From contig JAZQTU010000002.1 in assembly GCA_045630965.1 (NCBI GenBank), positions 1 to 62,067 of the forward strand: a stretch of 62,067 nt of DNA. Reading direction: 5' to 3'. A program made the position numbers and the translations under genes. Below are positions 45,653 to 53,132 of this stretch, one piece after another. Every line of letters begins with the position of its first letter. Position 1 is the first letter of the stretch. This DNA is from HGM04593 sp045630965 (GTDB lineage Bacteria > Bacteroidota > Bacteroidia > Bacteroidales > Bacteroidaceae). The notes under the pieces were generated by a model. The model had not been told where the DNA came from and did not search any database. It was given only the letters and a program-made list of their open reading frames with translations.

Positions 45653-46942
45653 ATGATACAACAGAGTATGGAAATGAACGAACAGACAAAACAAGGACTT
45701 CCATTTGCAATTCCGACAAATGCGCCAAGAATAATCAAGGTTGTCGGTGTTGGAGGAGGAGGAAGCAATGCAGTACAGAATATGTACCGCAAAGGCATAC
45801 ACAATGTATCATTTGCTGTATGCAACACCGACATGCAGGCTTTGCAGAATTCACCTATCCCCAAGAAGGTCCAGCTCGGAGAGAAGATTACCGAGGGATT
45901 GGGAGCCGGAAATGACCCCAGTGTGGCACGCCGTGCTGCAGAAGAGAGCATTGAGGAGATAACAAATCTCTTCAACGACGGAACAAAGATGGCATTCATA
46001 ACAGCTGGAATGGGCGGTGGAACAGGAACAGGAGCCGCTCCTGTTATTGCGAAAGTTGCAAGAGACCTGGGAATACTTACCATTGGTATCGTAACTATAC
46101 CGTTCAAGTTTGAGATGACTGGCAAGATCAAGCAGGCACTTAAGGGTGTTATAGAGATTTCAAAACATGTTGATGCATTGCTTGTCATAAATAACCAGCG
46201 CCTGATTGACATATACCCAAAACTGAATGTAGCCGAAGGATTCCGCATAGTGGATGACGTTCTTACAACTGCCACAAAAAGTATCGCAGAGATAATTACA
46301 GCCAGAGGAACTATAAACCTTGACTTCCGTGATGTGAAGAAAATTCTACAGAACGGAGGGGTTGCCATTATGAGTTACGGCATAGAAAAAGGTGAAATGC
46401 GCGTATCACGCGCATTCAGAAATGCAATGCACTCTCCTTTACTCAACGACAACGATATATATAAAGCAAAAAAGATTCTTTTCAACATATACGAAAACCC
46501 CAATGACCCTATCCGTGTTGAAGAGATGGGAGAAGTCGAATCATTCATGGAACAATTCAAGGATGAGAACATTGAACTTATCTGGGGTTTAAGCCAGGAT
46601 CATAACCTTGGAGAAGGAGAAGTTAAGGTAACTGTACTTGCAACAGGATTCGGCATGAAGGATATCCCCGACATGCGACCTGTGATTGAAAAGGAGGAGA
46701 GCATCAAAGAGAAACTGTCACGCGAAGAACAGGAAGAAATAGCCATTGAAAACCGCAAACTTGACAGAATGGTGGAAGTGCTATACAAGCCCGACTTCAA
46801 GGTTTACATATTCAAGGGCGATGACATGCACAACGAAGAACTCCTTGCTGCACTTGACAACTCACCCACATATAACCGTACCGCTCAAGAACTTGAGAAG
46901 ATTTCTGCTATAGCAGGAGATGTTGCAACAGAAAATATATAA
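45653..46942 (+). CDS. ftsZ: cell division tubulin homologue FtsZ
   Basis: GTPase that forms the division ring. GTP-binding signature GMGGGTGTGAAPV near residue 118, the N-terminal VGVGGGGSNAV loop, and the T7 synergy loop NLDFRDVKKIL. The C-terminal linker is charged, and the tail carries DNSPTYNRTAQELEKI, possibly the FtsA-binding peptide; it differs from the E. coli form. Length of 429 residues is normal. It ends the dcw cluster; yqeY follows 20 bases later. Confidence 0.97.
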   Translation: MIQQSMEMNEQTKQGLPFAIPTNAPRIIKVVGVGGGGSNAVQNMYRKGIHNVSFAVCNTDMQALQNSPIPKKVQLGEKITEGLGAGNDPSVARRAAEESIEEITNLFNDGTKMAFITAGMGGGTGTGAAPVIAKVARDLGILTIGIVTIPFKFEMTGKIKQALKGVIEISKHVDALLVINNQRLIDIYPKLNVAEGFRIVDDVLTTATKSIAEIITARGTINLDFRDVKKILQNGGVAIMSYGIEKGEMRVSRAFRNAMHSPLLNDNDIYKAKKILFNIYENPNDPIRVEEMGEVESFMEQFKDENIELIWGLSQDHNLGEGEVKVTVLATGFGMKDIPDMRPVIEKEESIKEKLSREEQEEIAIENRKLDRMVEVLYKPDFKVYIFKGDDMHNEELLAALDNSPTYNRTAQELEKISAIAGDVATENI

Positions 46943-46962
46943 CAAATATAACAATTAACAAT

Positions 46963-47415
46963 ATGGAACTATTCGACATTATCAGCAATGATATTAAGGA
47001 GGCAATGAAAGCAAAGGACAAAGTTGCTCTTGACACCCTTCGCAATATAAAGAAAGTACTCCTTGAAGCAAAGACCGCACCAGGTGCCGGTGATACAGTA
47101 AGTGACGAAACCGCTATAAAACTCATTCAAAAACTTGTCAAGCAGGGCAAGGAATCGGCAGAGCTATACAGCAGCCAGAACCGCCCGGAATTGGCGCAGG
47201 AAGAGCTAGCACAAGTTGCTGTTATGGAACGTTACCTACCCAAACAGATGGGAGAAGAAGAGGTTAAGAGCGTACTTGAGAGCATAATTGCACAGGTTGG
47301 CGCATGCGGTCCTCAGGATATGGGTAAAGTTATGGGGGTAGCAACCAAGCAGTTGGCCGGAAAAGCAGAAGGAAAAATGATTTCAACAATCGTAAAACAA
47401 CTGTTGAGCCGTTAA
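46963..47415 (+). CDS. GatB/YqeY domain protein
   Basis: Small cytoplasmic helical protein of the YqeY family, related to the tail domain of the GatB amidotransferase subunit. The precise role is unknown, though tRNA-linked functions are often proposed. The 150-residue product shows the family's two helical parts: KEAMKAKDKVALDTLRNIKK near the start and QLAGKAEGKMISTIVKQLL at the end. It is 20 bases after ftsZ, so it may share the dcw transcript. Its end overlaps the convergent recO by four bases. Confidence 0.9.
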   Translation: MELFDIISNDIKEAMKAKDKVALDTLRNIKKVLLEAKTAPGAGDTVSDETAIKLIQKLVKQGKESAELYSSQNRPELAQEELAQVAVMERYLPKQMGEEEVKSVLESIIAQVGACGPQDMGKVMGVATKQLAGKAEGKMISTIVKQLLSR

Positions 47416-48137
47416 GCGAAGAGTTCCTTGAGTACCTCAAATGATTTCAATTGAGGAAAATCGGGAATATGAAGACGGTAATATTCTATAAGAATTGCGA
47501 GGTATGCACTTCGCAATTCTCTGTTTAATGACAGCAGGTGCATTGACTCATATCCTGTACGCAGAAGAGCTATAAAAGCGGAACTCTCCTGCGGCATGAG
47601 AAACGCAGGATGCAACGGATGCTCCTTTACAACACATCCATGCGCCAAATCAAAATAAGAACCTTCAGAATAATCATCTATATTAGGGAAAATACCAAGA
47701 TAACGCAATAGCTGTGACATGAAGATTATATGAAAGTCGGCAAATCCGTTCTCAAGATTATCAAACAGCATCAAAGAGCGGTCAAGGAATGTGAACAAAG
47801 ATTCATCACCCTCCTCTTCACGCAATGAATAGGTCAGAACCTCGGAAAGAAACATGGCTATTGAAGATTTCACGACATCGAAAGGTATCGATGAGTACAT
47901 TGCATAGGGTTGTACATCATTTATTCGTGATAATTGCCTTCCATGTCGGTAGGAGGCCATGAATGAGAGCATTGACATGGGTTGGAAAAGCACAGAACGG
48001 ACTTTTCCCCGCCTGCTACGTGATGCAGGAGCAAGAAATGATAAACGCCCACGTTGACGTGTATAAATATCAACAATAAGCAGCGAATCACTATACTTCA
48101 AAGTACGTAAAACGATACCGTCAAACTTCTCAACCAT
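47412..48137 (-). CDS. recO: DNA repair protein RecO
   Basis: RecFOR-pathway protein that helps load RecA on gapped DNA. An N-terminal OB-fold (MVEKFDGIVLRTLKYSDSLL, then YTRQRGRLSFLAPASRSRRG) is followed by a helical domain, the classic RecO plan. The product is 241 residues. I see no zinc-binding cysteine set; this is common in Bacteroidota RecO. Its 3-prime end overlaps yqeY. recR, the partner gene, lies in this window at 54770. Confidence 0.9.
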   Translation of the reverse strand: MVEKFDGIVLRTLKYSDSLLIVDIYTRQRGRLSFLAPASRSRRGKVRSVLFQPMSMLSFMASYRHGRQLSRINDVQPYAMYSSIPFDVVKSSIAMFLSEVLTYSLREEEGDESLFTFLDRSLMLFDNLENGFADFHIIFMSQLLRYLGIFPNIDDYSEGSYFDLAHGCVVKEHPLHPAFLMPQESSAFIALLRTGYESMHLLSLNRELRSAYLAILIEYYRLHIPDFPQLKSFEVLKELFA

Positions 48138-48187
48138 GCCTATTTTGTATTTTTCTGAACAAAAATAGAAAAAAAAACGCGAATTTG

Positions 48188-48218
48188 TTTGTCAATAAAA
48201 AAAAAAGTTATACCTTTG
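48188..48218 (+). promoter_or_regulatory. promoter of tRNA-Glu and rpsT
   Basis: TTTG at 48188-48191, a 19-base spacer with an A-run, and TACCTTTG at 48211-48218. Both elements match exactly. The same -7 sequence TACCTTTG drives tRNA-Asp at 52501. Confidence 0.8.
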
Positions 48219-48274
48219 CACTCGCTTTGGTAAATAAAGCGAACGAACGTTCCCAAAAGGAACATCAGAAGGCT

Positions 48275-48346
48275 GGCCCATTCGTCTATCGGCTAGGACG
48301 CAAGATTTTCATTCTTGAAAGAGGGGTTCGATTCCCCTATGGGCTA
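48275..48346 (+). tRNA. tRNA-Glu (anticodon TTC)
   Basis: A 72-base tRNA. Acceptor stem GGCCCAT pairs with ATGGGCT (48339-48345) with one G-T pair at the end. Anticodon stem CAAGA/TCTTG encloses TTTTCAT with anticodon TTC at 48308-48310. The T arm is GAGGGGTTCGATTCCCC. Discriminator A at 48346; CCA is not encoded. Thirty bases later comes rpsT, so the two are likely on one transcript. Confidence 0.97.
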
Positions 48347-48376
48347 CAAGTAAAACTAAAATAATTATTAAAAGAG

Positions 48377-48631
48377 ATGGCAAACCACAAATCATCACTT
48401 AAGAGAATTAGACAGACAGAGAAGAGAAATCTTCAGAACCGTTATTTTGGCAAGAACATGCGTTCAGCAGTTCGTGGCCTTCGCGCTATGACAGACAAGA
48501 ACGAGGCTTTGGCAAAGTTCCCCGAAGTTCAGAAGATGCTTGACAGAATGGCTAAGCGTGGTCTTATCCACAAGAACAAGGCTGCTAATTTGAAGTCAGG
48601 TCTCTGCGCTAGAATTGCAAAGTTAGCCTAA
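48377..48631 (+). CDS. rpsT: 30S ribosomal protein S20
   Basis: Primary binder of 16S rRNA in the small subunit. The 84-residue basic protein has the family start MANHKSSLKRIRQTEKRNLQNR, three long helices and the conserved KRGLIHKNKAANLKS near the end. It lies just downstream of tRNA-Glu and has no promoter of its own that I can see. A hairpin terminator follows. Confidence 0.97.
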   Translation: MANHKSSLKRIRQTEKRNLQNRYFGKNMRSAVRGLRAMTDKNEALAKFPEVQKMLDRMAKRGLIHKNKAANLKSGLCARIAKLA

Positions 48632-48661
48632 TTTTATTGAAACATATATTTACCGAACAAG

Positions 48662-48685
48662 AGGCTGGATTTATTCCAGCCTTTT
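48662..48685 (+). terminator. terminator after rpsT
   Basis: Stem AGGCTGGA (48662-48669) pairs with TCCAGCCT (48675-48682), loop TTTAT, followed by TTT. It lies 31 bases after the rpsT stop. The rest of 48686-48776 is AT-rich with no visible gene. Confidence 0.85.
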
Positions 48686-48776
48686 CGTGTTGTATCACAC
48701 CCTAAACGCACCCATAACGTCAAATAAAACGGGGATAAAAAGATACAAAAACCACACAAATAATTAGCAAAGTTTC

Positions 48777-48808
48777 TTTGCTAAATCACCCATTTTTTAG
48801 TAACTTTG
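48777..48808 (+). promoter_or_regulatory. promoter of gyrB
   Basis: TTTG at 48777-48780, a 20-base spacer, and TAACTTTG at 48801-48808. Both elements match exactly, with the ATG at 48837 about 28 bases after the -7 box. Confidence 0.8.
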
Positions 48809-48836
48809 TTCAGTTATTCAGGTTAGCAAATCAGTT

Positions 48837-50798
48837 ATGAGCGAAGAAATCAACAAAAACTCAGCAGCCAGTTATTCAGCTGACAGTATTCAGGTTCTTG
48901 AAGGTCTTGAAGCTGTACGTAAACGTCCAGCGATGTACATCGGCGACATCAGCGAGAAAGGTCTCCACCACTTGGTATACGAAGTTGTGGACAACTCTAT
49001 CGACGAAGCTATGGCCGGCTTCTGCACACATATAAACGTCACTATCAACCCAGGCAATTCAATCACTGTTCAGGACAACGGTCGCGGTATCCCCGTAGAC
49101 ATGCACGAAAAAGAGGGACGTTCAGCCCTTGAAGTCGTAATGACAGTACTTCATGCCGGTGGTAAGTTCAACAAAGATTCATACAAAGTTTCTGGAGGTT
49201 TGCACGGTGTGGGTGTATCTTGCGTAAATGCCCTCTCTACACACATGAAAACCGAGGTTTTCCGCGACGGCAAGCATTACGTACAGAACTACTCTTGCGG
49301 TAAGCCATTGGAAGCAGTCCACTGCGTTGGAGAGACAACTCTGAGAGGAACAAAGCAGACATTCCAGCCAGACGATTCTATTTTCATCGTTTCGGAATAC
49401 CAATACCAGATTCTGGCAACACGTCTGCGTGAGCTTGCATATCTCAACGCGGGTATCACAATCACACTCACCGACGAGCGCGAAGCCGATGAGAACGGCA
49501 GCTTCAAGAGCGAAACATTCCACTCAACCGAAGGCTTGAGAGAATTCGTCCGCCACATTGACGCCTCACGCACACCGCTTATCAGCGATGTCATCTACTT
49601 GAACACCGAAAAGAACGGAGTACCCATTGAGGCAGCCGTCATATACAACACCGGTTACAGCGAGAACGTACATACATACGTAAACAACATCAACACATAC
49701 GAAGGTGGTACACACCTTGCAGGATTCCGCCGCGCCCTCACACGTACACTCAAGAAATACGCCGACGACACAAAGGCACTTGAGAAGGCAAAGGTTGAGA
49801 TTTCAGGCGAGGACTTCCGCGAGGGATTGACCGCAATTGTATCAGTAAAGGTTGCAGAACCACAGTTCGAAGGACAGACAAAGACCAAGCTCGGCAACAG
49901 TGAGGTAACAGGGGCCGTAGATCAGGCCGTAGGCGAGGCTCTTGCATACTACTTGGAAGAACACCCTAAAGAGGCGAAGATGATCGTTGACAAGGTCGTT
50001 CTTGCAGCTACAGCACGTATTGCAGCCCGCAAGGCACGTGAGAGCGTACAGCGCAAGAGCCCTATGAGCGGCTGCGGTATGCCCGGTAAGCTTGCCGACT
50101 GTTCGGACAAAGACCCTGCAAACTGTGAATTGTTCCTCGTCGAGGGTGACTCTGCGGGCGGTTCCGCAAAACAGGGACGCAAGAACAAGTTCCAGGCAAT
50201 CCTTCCGCTTCGCGGTAAAATCTTGAACGTAGAAAAGGTTATGTGGCACAAAGCCTTTGAAAGCGACGAAGTAAACAACATTATACAGGCTATTGGCGTA
50301 CGCTTCGGCTTAGACCCCGAAGACAGCAAAAAAGCCAATATCGAAAAATTGCGTTATCACAAGATTATCATGATGGCCGATGCCGACGTCGACGGTGCAC
50401 ATATCGGAACACTTATCATGACATTGTTCTACCGCTATATGCCGGAAATCATTGAAGCAGGATACCTTTATAAAGCAATGCCACCACTCTACCTTTGTTC
50501 AAAGGGCAAAGCCAAGAAATATTGCTACGACGACAAGGAAAAAGAGCAGTTCATACAAGAATATGCTGGTGGTAACGAAAAAGACATCAATATACAGCGA
50601 TATAAAGGTCTTGGAGAGATGAACCCCGAGCAACTTTGGGACACCACAATGAACCCGGAGACACGCACCTTAAAACAGGTTACAATACGAGACGCTCAAG
50701 AGGCCGATTACATATTCTCAATGCTTATGGGCGACGACGTTGGACCACGTAGAGAGTTCATTGAAACAAACGCTACATACGCAAACATTGACGCATAA
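48837..50798 (+). CDS. gyrB: DNA gyrase subunit B
   Basis: ATPase subunit of DNA gyrase, which introduces negative supercoils. GHKL ATPase motifs: EVVDNSIDEAMAG near residue 50, DNGRGIPVDMH, and SGGLHGVGVSCVNALS. The TOPRIM part has EGDSAGGSAKQGR and the metal-binding DADVDGAH. Length of 653 residues is typical of gyrases without the long E. coli insertion. gyrA is not in this window. The gene has its own promoter and terminator. Confidence 0.96.
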   Translation: MSEEINKNSAASYSADSIQVLEGLEAVRKRPAMYIGDISEKGLHHLVYEVVDNSIDEAMAGFCTHINVTINPGNSITVQDNGRGIPVDMHEKEGRSALEVVMTVLHAGGKFNKDSYKVSGGLHGVGVSCVNALSTHMKTEVFRDGKHYVQNYSCGKPLEAVHCVGETTLRGTKQTFQPDDSIFIVSEYQYQILATRLRELAYLNAGITITLTDEREADENGSFKSETFHSTEGLREFVRHIDASRTPLISDVIYLNTEKNGVPIEAAVIYNTGYSENVHTYVNNINTYEGGTHLAGFRRALTRTLKKYADDTKALEKAKVEISGEDFREGLTAIVSVKVAEPQFEGQTKTKLGNSEVTGAVDQAVGEALAYYLEEHPKEAKMIVDKVVLAATARIAARKARESVQRKSPMSGCGMPGKLADCSDKDPANCELFLVEGDSAGGSAKQGRKNKFQAILPLRGKILNVEKVMWHKAFESDEVNNIIQAIGVRFGLDPEDSKKANIEKLRYHKIIMMADADVDGAHIGTLIMTLFYRYMPEIIEAGYLYKAMPPLYLCSKGKAKKYCYDDKEKEQFIQEYAGGNEKDINIQRYKGLGEMNPEQLWDTTMNPETRTLKQVTIRDAQEADYIFSMLMGDDVGPRREFIETNATYANIDA

Positions 50799-50819
50799 TA
50801 TAAAAAATAATTACATACC

Positions 50820-50854
50820 ATGCCCTTTAGGAAACAAAGCCTAAGGGGCATTTT
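50820..50854 (+). terminator. terminator after gyrB
   Basis: A 12-base stem ATGCCCTTTAGG (50820-50831) pairs with CCTAAGGGGCAT (50840-50851) with one G-T pair, loop AAACAAAG, then TTTT. It lies 21 bases after the gyrB stop. Confidence 0.88.
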
Positions 50855-50929
50855 AACATACAAATCCCTCCTTTTTTACAATTAAATCAATGAATATTAA
50901 CGAATAAAGTAAAAAATATGCAAAATAAC

Positions 50930-50960
50930 TTTGTCAATCCAATAATATTTTATACTTTTG
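50930..50960 (+). promoter_or_regulatory. promoter of the octapeptide-repeat protein
   Basis: TTTG at 50930-50933, a 19-base spacer, and TACTTTTG at 50953-50960: both elements match exactly. A leader of about 40 bases precedes the ATG at 51007. The clean match suggests strong expression. Confidence 0.8.
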
Positions 50961-51006
50961 CGCTCCGTTTTGGAAAAGGACATTTTTTAACTAAAATTTA
51001 TAAACG

Positions 51007-51543
51007 ATGAAAGCAAAATTTATTGTAATGTCTTTGTTCGCAATTTTTGCGTTAACAGTTAATGCTCAGACAGTTAACAACGTAGAGGTTGCAGCAAAGA
51101 AAGAAGCAGTTAAGGGTGCTCAGAAAGAGGCTGTTAAAGGCGCTAAGAAAGAAGCTGTAAAAGGCGCTAAGAAAGAAGCTGTAAAGGGCGCTAAGAAAGA
51201 AGCTGTAAAGGGTGCTAAGAAAGAGGCTGTAAAGGGCGCTAAGAAAGAAGCTGTAAAGGGCGCTAAGAAAGAGGCTGTTAAAGGCGCTAAGAAAGAGGCT
51301 GTTAAAGGCGCTAAGAAAGAAGCTGTAAAGGGCGCTAAGAAAGAGGCTGTAAAGGGTGCCAAGAAAGAAGCTGTAAAGGGTGCTCAGAAAGAGGCTGTTA
51401 AAGCAGCAACAAAAGAAACTGTCGTAAAGAACACTTACGTAGAGTGCAAGGAAGACAGAGCTGCTGTTAAGGCTTCAGCTTCTAAGAAAGAGTTGAAGAA
51501 ACTTAAGAAAGCTAACAAGAAGGCTAAGAAGAACAAGAAGTAA
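51007..51543 (+). CDS. exported lysine-rich octapeptide (KEAVKGAK) repeat protein, unknown
   Basis: I do not recognise a family. The 178-residue protein begins with a clear signal peptide (MKAKFIVMSLFAIFALTVNA, cleavage likely before QT). From residue 32 it has twelve copies of KEAVKGA(K/Q) and a thirteenth, KEAVKAAT, then a linker with the only cysteine (YVEC). It ends in a 20-residue Lys-rich tail of KKELKKLKKANKKAKKNKK type. Each repeat carries net charge near +2 and should be mainly helical, with Ala/Val on one side. The charge pattern resembles histone H1-like or LEA-like sequences, but the signal peptide places it outside the cytoplasm. It has its own promoter and terminator, which suggests an independent, highly expressed gene. 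Confidence 0.85.
   Translation: MKAKFIVMSLFAIFALTVNAQTVNNVEVAAKKEAVKGAQKEAVKGAKKEAVKGAKKEAVKGAKKEAVKGAKKEAVKGAKKEAVKGAKKEAVKGAKKEAVKGAKKEAVKGAKKEAVKGAKKEAVKGAQKEAVKAATKETVVKNTYVECKEDRAAVKASASKKELKKLKKANKKAKKNKK
51100..51411 (+). repeat. 24-base tandem repeat, 13 units
   Basis: Thirteen in-frame 24-base units. Units 2, 8 and 9 (51124, 51268, 51292) are identical in DNA, as are units 4, 7 and 10 (51172, 51244, 51316). The others differ only at synonymous third positions, apart from the Gln codons in units 1 and 12 and the degenerate unit 13. The pattern fits growth by unequal recombination or slippage, so copy number probably varies between strains. Confidence 0.95.
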
Positions 51544-51555
51544 TCAACACTTGTA

Positions 51556-51594
51556 AAAAAATCAGGTCAGCATTCATTGCTGACCTGATTTTTT
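51556..51594. terminator. bidirectional terminator
   Basis: Stem ATCAGGTCAGCA (51561-51572) pairs with TGCTGACCTGAT (51578-51589), loop TTCAT, flanked by five A and five T that extend the pairing. It can stop both the repeat-protein gene and the convergent thioredoxin-fold gene. Confidence 0.9.
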
Positions 51595-51615
51595 ATGAGT
51601 ATACACAAGAAGCAG

Positions 51616-52116
51616 TTATTTATCATGAATTATAGTCTTTAGCATATCCAAAAAGTTATCCACATCAAATTCAGCACCCTGAATCACACCTTCTCTAAAA
51701 CCATTTGGTTGCAACACTAGGTAGCTTGGGAAAATAAAAATATCATACCTCCCAGCCAATTCCTGCCCTATTCCACCATCTTCACCATCCAACATAATAG
51801 GAACAAAACGTTTGTTTACATAATCACCGCACTTGAACGTTGGAAAAACCACCTTTTGCATCTTCTTGCAAGGACCACATGTTTTGGTATAGAAATCAAC
51901 AAGAACGTATTTCCCCTCAACTTTAGCCTTTTCAAAAGCCTCTTCCGGTGTTATATCAAAGAAAACCGTCCCCAGCTGTTTTTGCTCAACAACATTATCC
52001 TCCACAGCTACATCAGCACCTTCACCCCCACCGCTCTTTGATGAAGACGAATTCGTGCTACCACAAGCACATAAGCCAAGCATCAATAACAAGCAGATGT
52101 TCTTCATAACTCTCAT
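51616..52116 (-). CDS. thioredoxin-fold lipoprotein
   Basis: Exported thiol-disulfide protein. The lipobox LCAC puts the lipidated cysteine at residue 18. A Ser/Gly-rich linker follows, then a thioredoxin domain with the active site C80-GP-C83 in VDFYTKTCGPCKKMQK and the cis-proline region FIFPSYLVL. This layout resembles DUF255/thioredoxin_7-like periplasmic reductases. The 166-residue form starts at 52116; an in-frame ATG at 52107 is equally plausible. It is convergent with the repeat-protein gene, whose product has one cysteine, but a link is not shown. Its promoter is at 52210-52240. Confidence 0.85.
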   Translation of the reverse strand: MRVMKNICLLLMLGLCACGSTNSSSSKSGGGEGADVAVEDNVVEQKQLGTVFFDITPEEAFEKAKVEGKYVLVDFYTKTCGPCKKMQKVVFPTFKCGDYVNKRFVPIMLDGEDGGIGQELAGRYDIFIFPSYLVLQPNGFREGVIQGAEFDVDNFLDMLKTIIHDK

Positions 52117-52209
52117 ACAACAGCCCTATAAATTGTTTATACTGCAAATGGGATATATAAGACCTAAAAAGGTCTATACACTTTAACAACAAAAAATCGT
52201 TGCTACTCG

Positions 52210-52240
52210 CAAATATAGACATTTTTTGAGCGCAAGCAAA
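52210..52240 (-). promoter_or_regulatory. promoter of the thioredoxin-fold lipoprotein
   Basis: Read leftward: TTTG (52240-52237), a 19-base spacer, and TATATTTG (52217-52210). Both elements match exactly. The leader is about 90 bases. The remaining part of 52117-52346 holds no visible gene. Confidence 0.75.
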
Positions 52241-52346
52241 AAAAATTATAAAATTATTGAGACTCCTGATAAAAGCTCCACCAACAGCCTCAACCCTCAT
52301 TTAAGAACCCTTCAACCCCACCTATTCACCATCCAAATCAATACAT

Positions 52347-52381
52347 AAAAAACGAGTCCCAAATTTCTTTGGAACTCGTTT
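52347..52381 (-). terminator. terminator of tRNA-Asp
   Basis: AAACGAGT and CCAAA on the left pair with TTTGG and ACTCGTTT on the right, with one mismatch inside the stem. Read leftward it ends in a T-run (A-run at 52347-52352 on the plus strand). It directly follows the tRNA-Asp gene. Confidence 0.8.
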
Positions 52382-52382
52382 G

Positions 52383-52456
52383 CGGTGCGTACGGGACTCG
52401 AACCCGTGACCCCATGCGTGACAGGCATGTATTCTAACCAACTGAACTAACGCACC
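52383..52456 (-). tRNA. tRNA-Asp (anticodon GTC)
   Basis: Read leftward: acceptor GGTGCGT pairs with ACGCACC, D arm AGTTCAGTTGGTTAGAAT, anticodon loop CTGTCACG with anticodon GTC, T arm CACGGGTTCGAGTCCCGT. Discriminator G at 52383, and the following bases read CA. It is very similar to tRNA-Asp of other bacteria. It has an exact promoter at 52501-52531 and its own terminator. Confidence 0.97.
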
Positions 52457-52500
52457 AGAATTTCAATGTTTACTGCTTTGTTCGTGTCTCAAAGCGAGTG

Positions 52501-52531
52501 CAAAGGTAAGTGTTTTTTTTTAATCTGCAAA
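52501..52531 (-). promoter_or_regulatory. promoter of tRNA-Asp
   Basis: Read leftward: TTTG (52531-52528), a 19-base spacer with an A-run, and TACCTTTG (52508-52501). Both elements match exactly and the -7 box is identical to that of tRNA-Glu. Confidence 0.8.
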
Positions 52532-52589
52532 CTATTTGTGATTTTTTTTGCTAAAAAATGCATTTTTTCTTCCATTACGCACAAAAAGG

Positions 52590-53132
52590 CTATAAACAGG
52601 CTAATTTTTGCACCATAATCACATCGGAATACCCGGTTTCGCCACGCAACCAATCTTTCAGAATTGAAGCCTCTACAAAGCCTTTTTTTGAAAAAAGTTT
52701 TCTGCTTTCCAAATTTCCTACTCCAATATAGGCATACAGTTGATGAATATGCAACCGTCGGAAGGAATAATCACACAATAACTGCAAAGCTTCGGATGCA
52801 ATACCCAGTCCCCTGTATTCGCCAAGCAACCCAATACAGATCTCGGCACGACTGTTCACAGGGTCATAGTTTGCAATATCTATCATCCCCACAGCTTCGC
52901 CGCTACGCAACATTATCACAAAACGTGCCTGACGCTCTGTAAAAAGGTCCTGACGACTCTGTTCAAGATAGGCACGAAGAGTGTATCGGGAATATGGCAG
53001 CAACGTATCACCAACGCTCCACAATTTGGAATCATTCTCCATTCTATACATGAGCTCCAGATCTTCCGGCTCCGGAGCACGCAGTACCAATCTATCATTC
53101 TCAAGCCAAGCGCTGCTCATTACCTGTTCCAT
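52590..53132 (-). CDS. GNAT-family N-acetyltransferase
   Basis: Acetyl-CoA-dependent acetyltransferase of the RimJ/RimL-like subgroup. It starts with the typical LENDRLVLRAPEPEDLELMYRME and has the CoA-binding loop EYRGLGIASEALQLLCDY, then LHIHQLYAYIGVGNLESRKLFSKKGF. About 180 residues; substrate unknown. Two starts are possible: ATG at 53132, inside the upstream glycosyltransferase gene, or ATG at 53120, which overlaps that gene's stop by one base (TAATG). It is the last gene of the leftward recR operon. Confidence 0.88.
   Translation of the reverse strand: MEQVMSSAWLENDRLVLRAPEPEDLELMYRMENDSKLWSVGDTLLPYSRYTLRAYLEQSRQDLFTERQARFVIMLRSGEAVGMIDIANYDPVNSRAEICIGLLGEYRGLGIASEALQLLCDYSFRRLHIHQLYAYIGVGNLESRKLFSKKGFVEASILKDWLRGETGYSDVIMVQKLACL

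Noticed and set aside
51120..51362. Minus-strand ORF of 80 codons reading as a repeated MAPFTASFLAPFTASFL-type peptide
   Set aside because: It is the mirror of the KEAVKGAK repeat; a stop-free complement is a by-product of the 24-base unit, and there is no start context or promoter.
51100..51411. Tandem repeats considered as a CRISPR array
   Set aside because: The 24-base units are contiguous and in frame, without spacers, and no cas genes are nearby.
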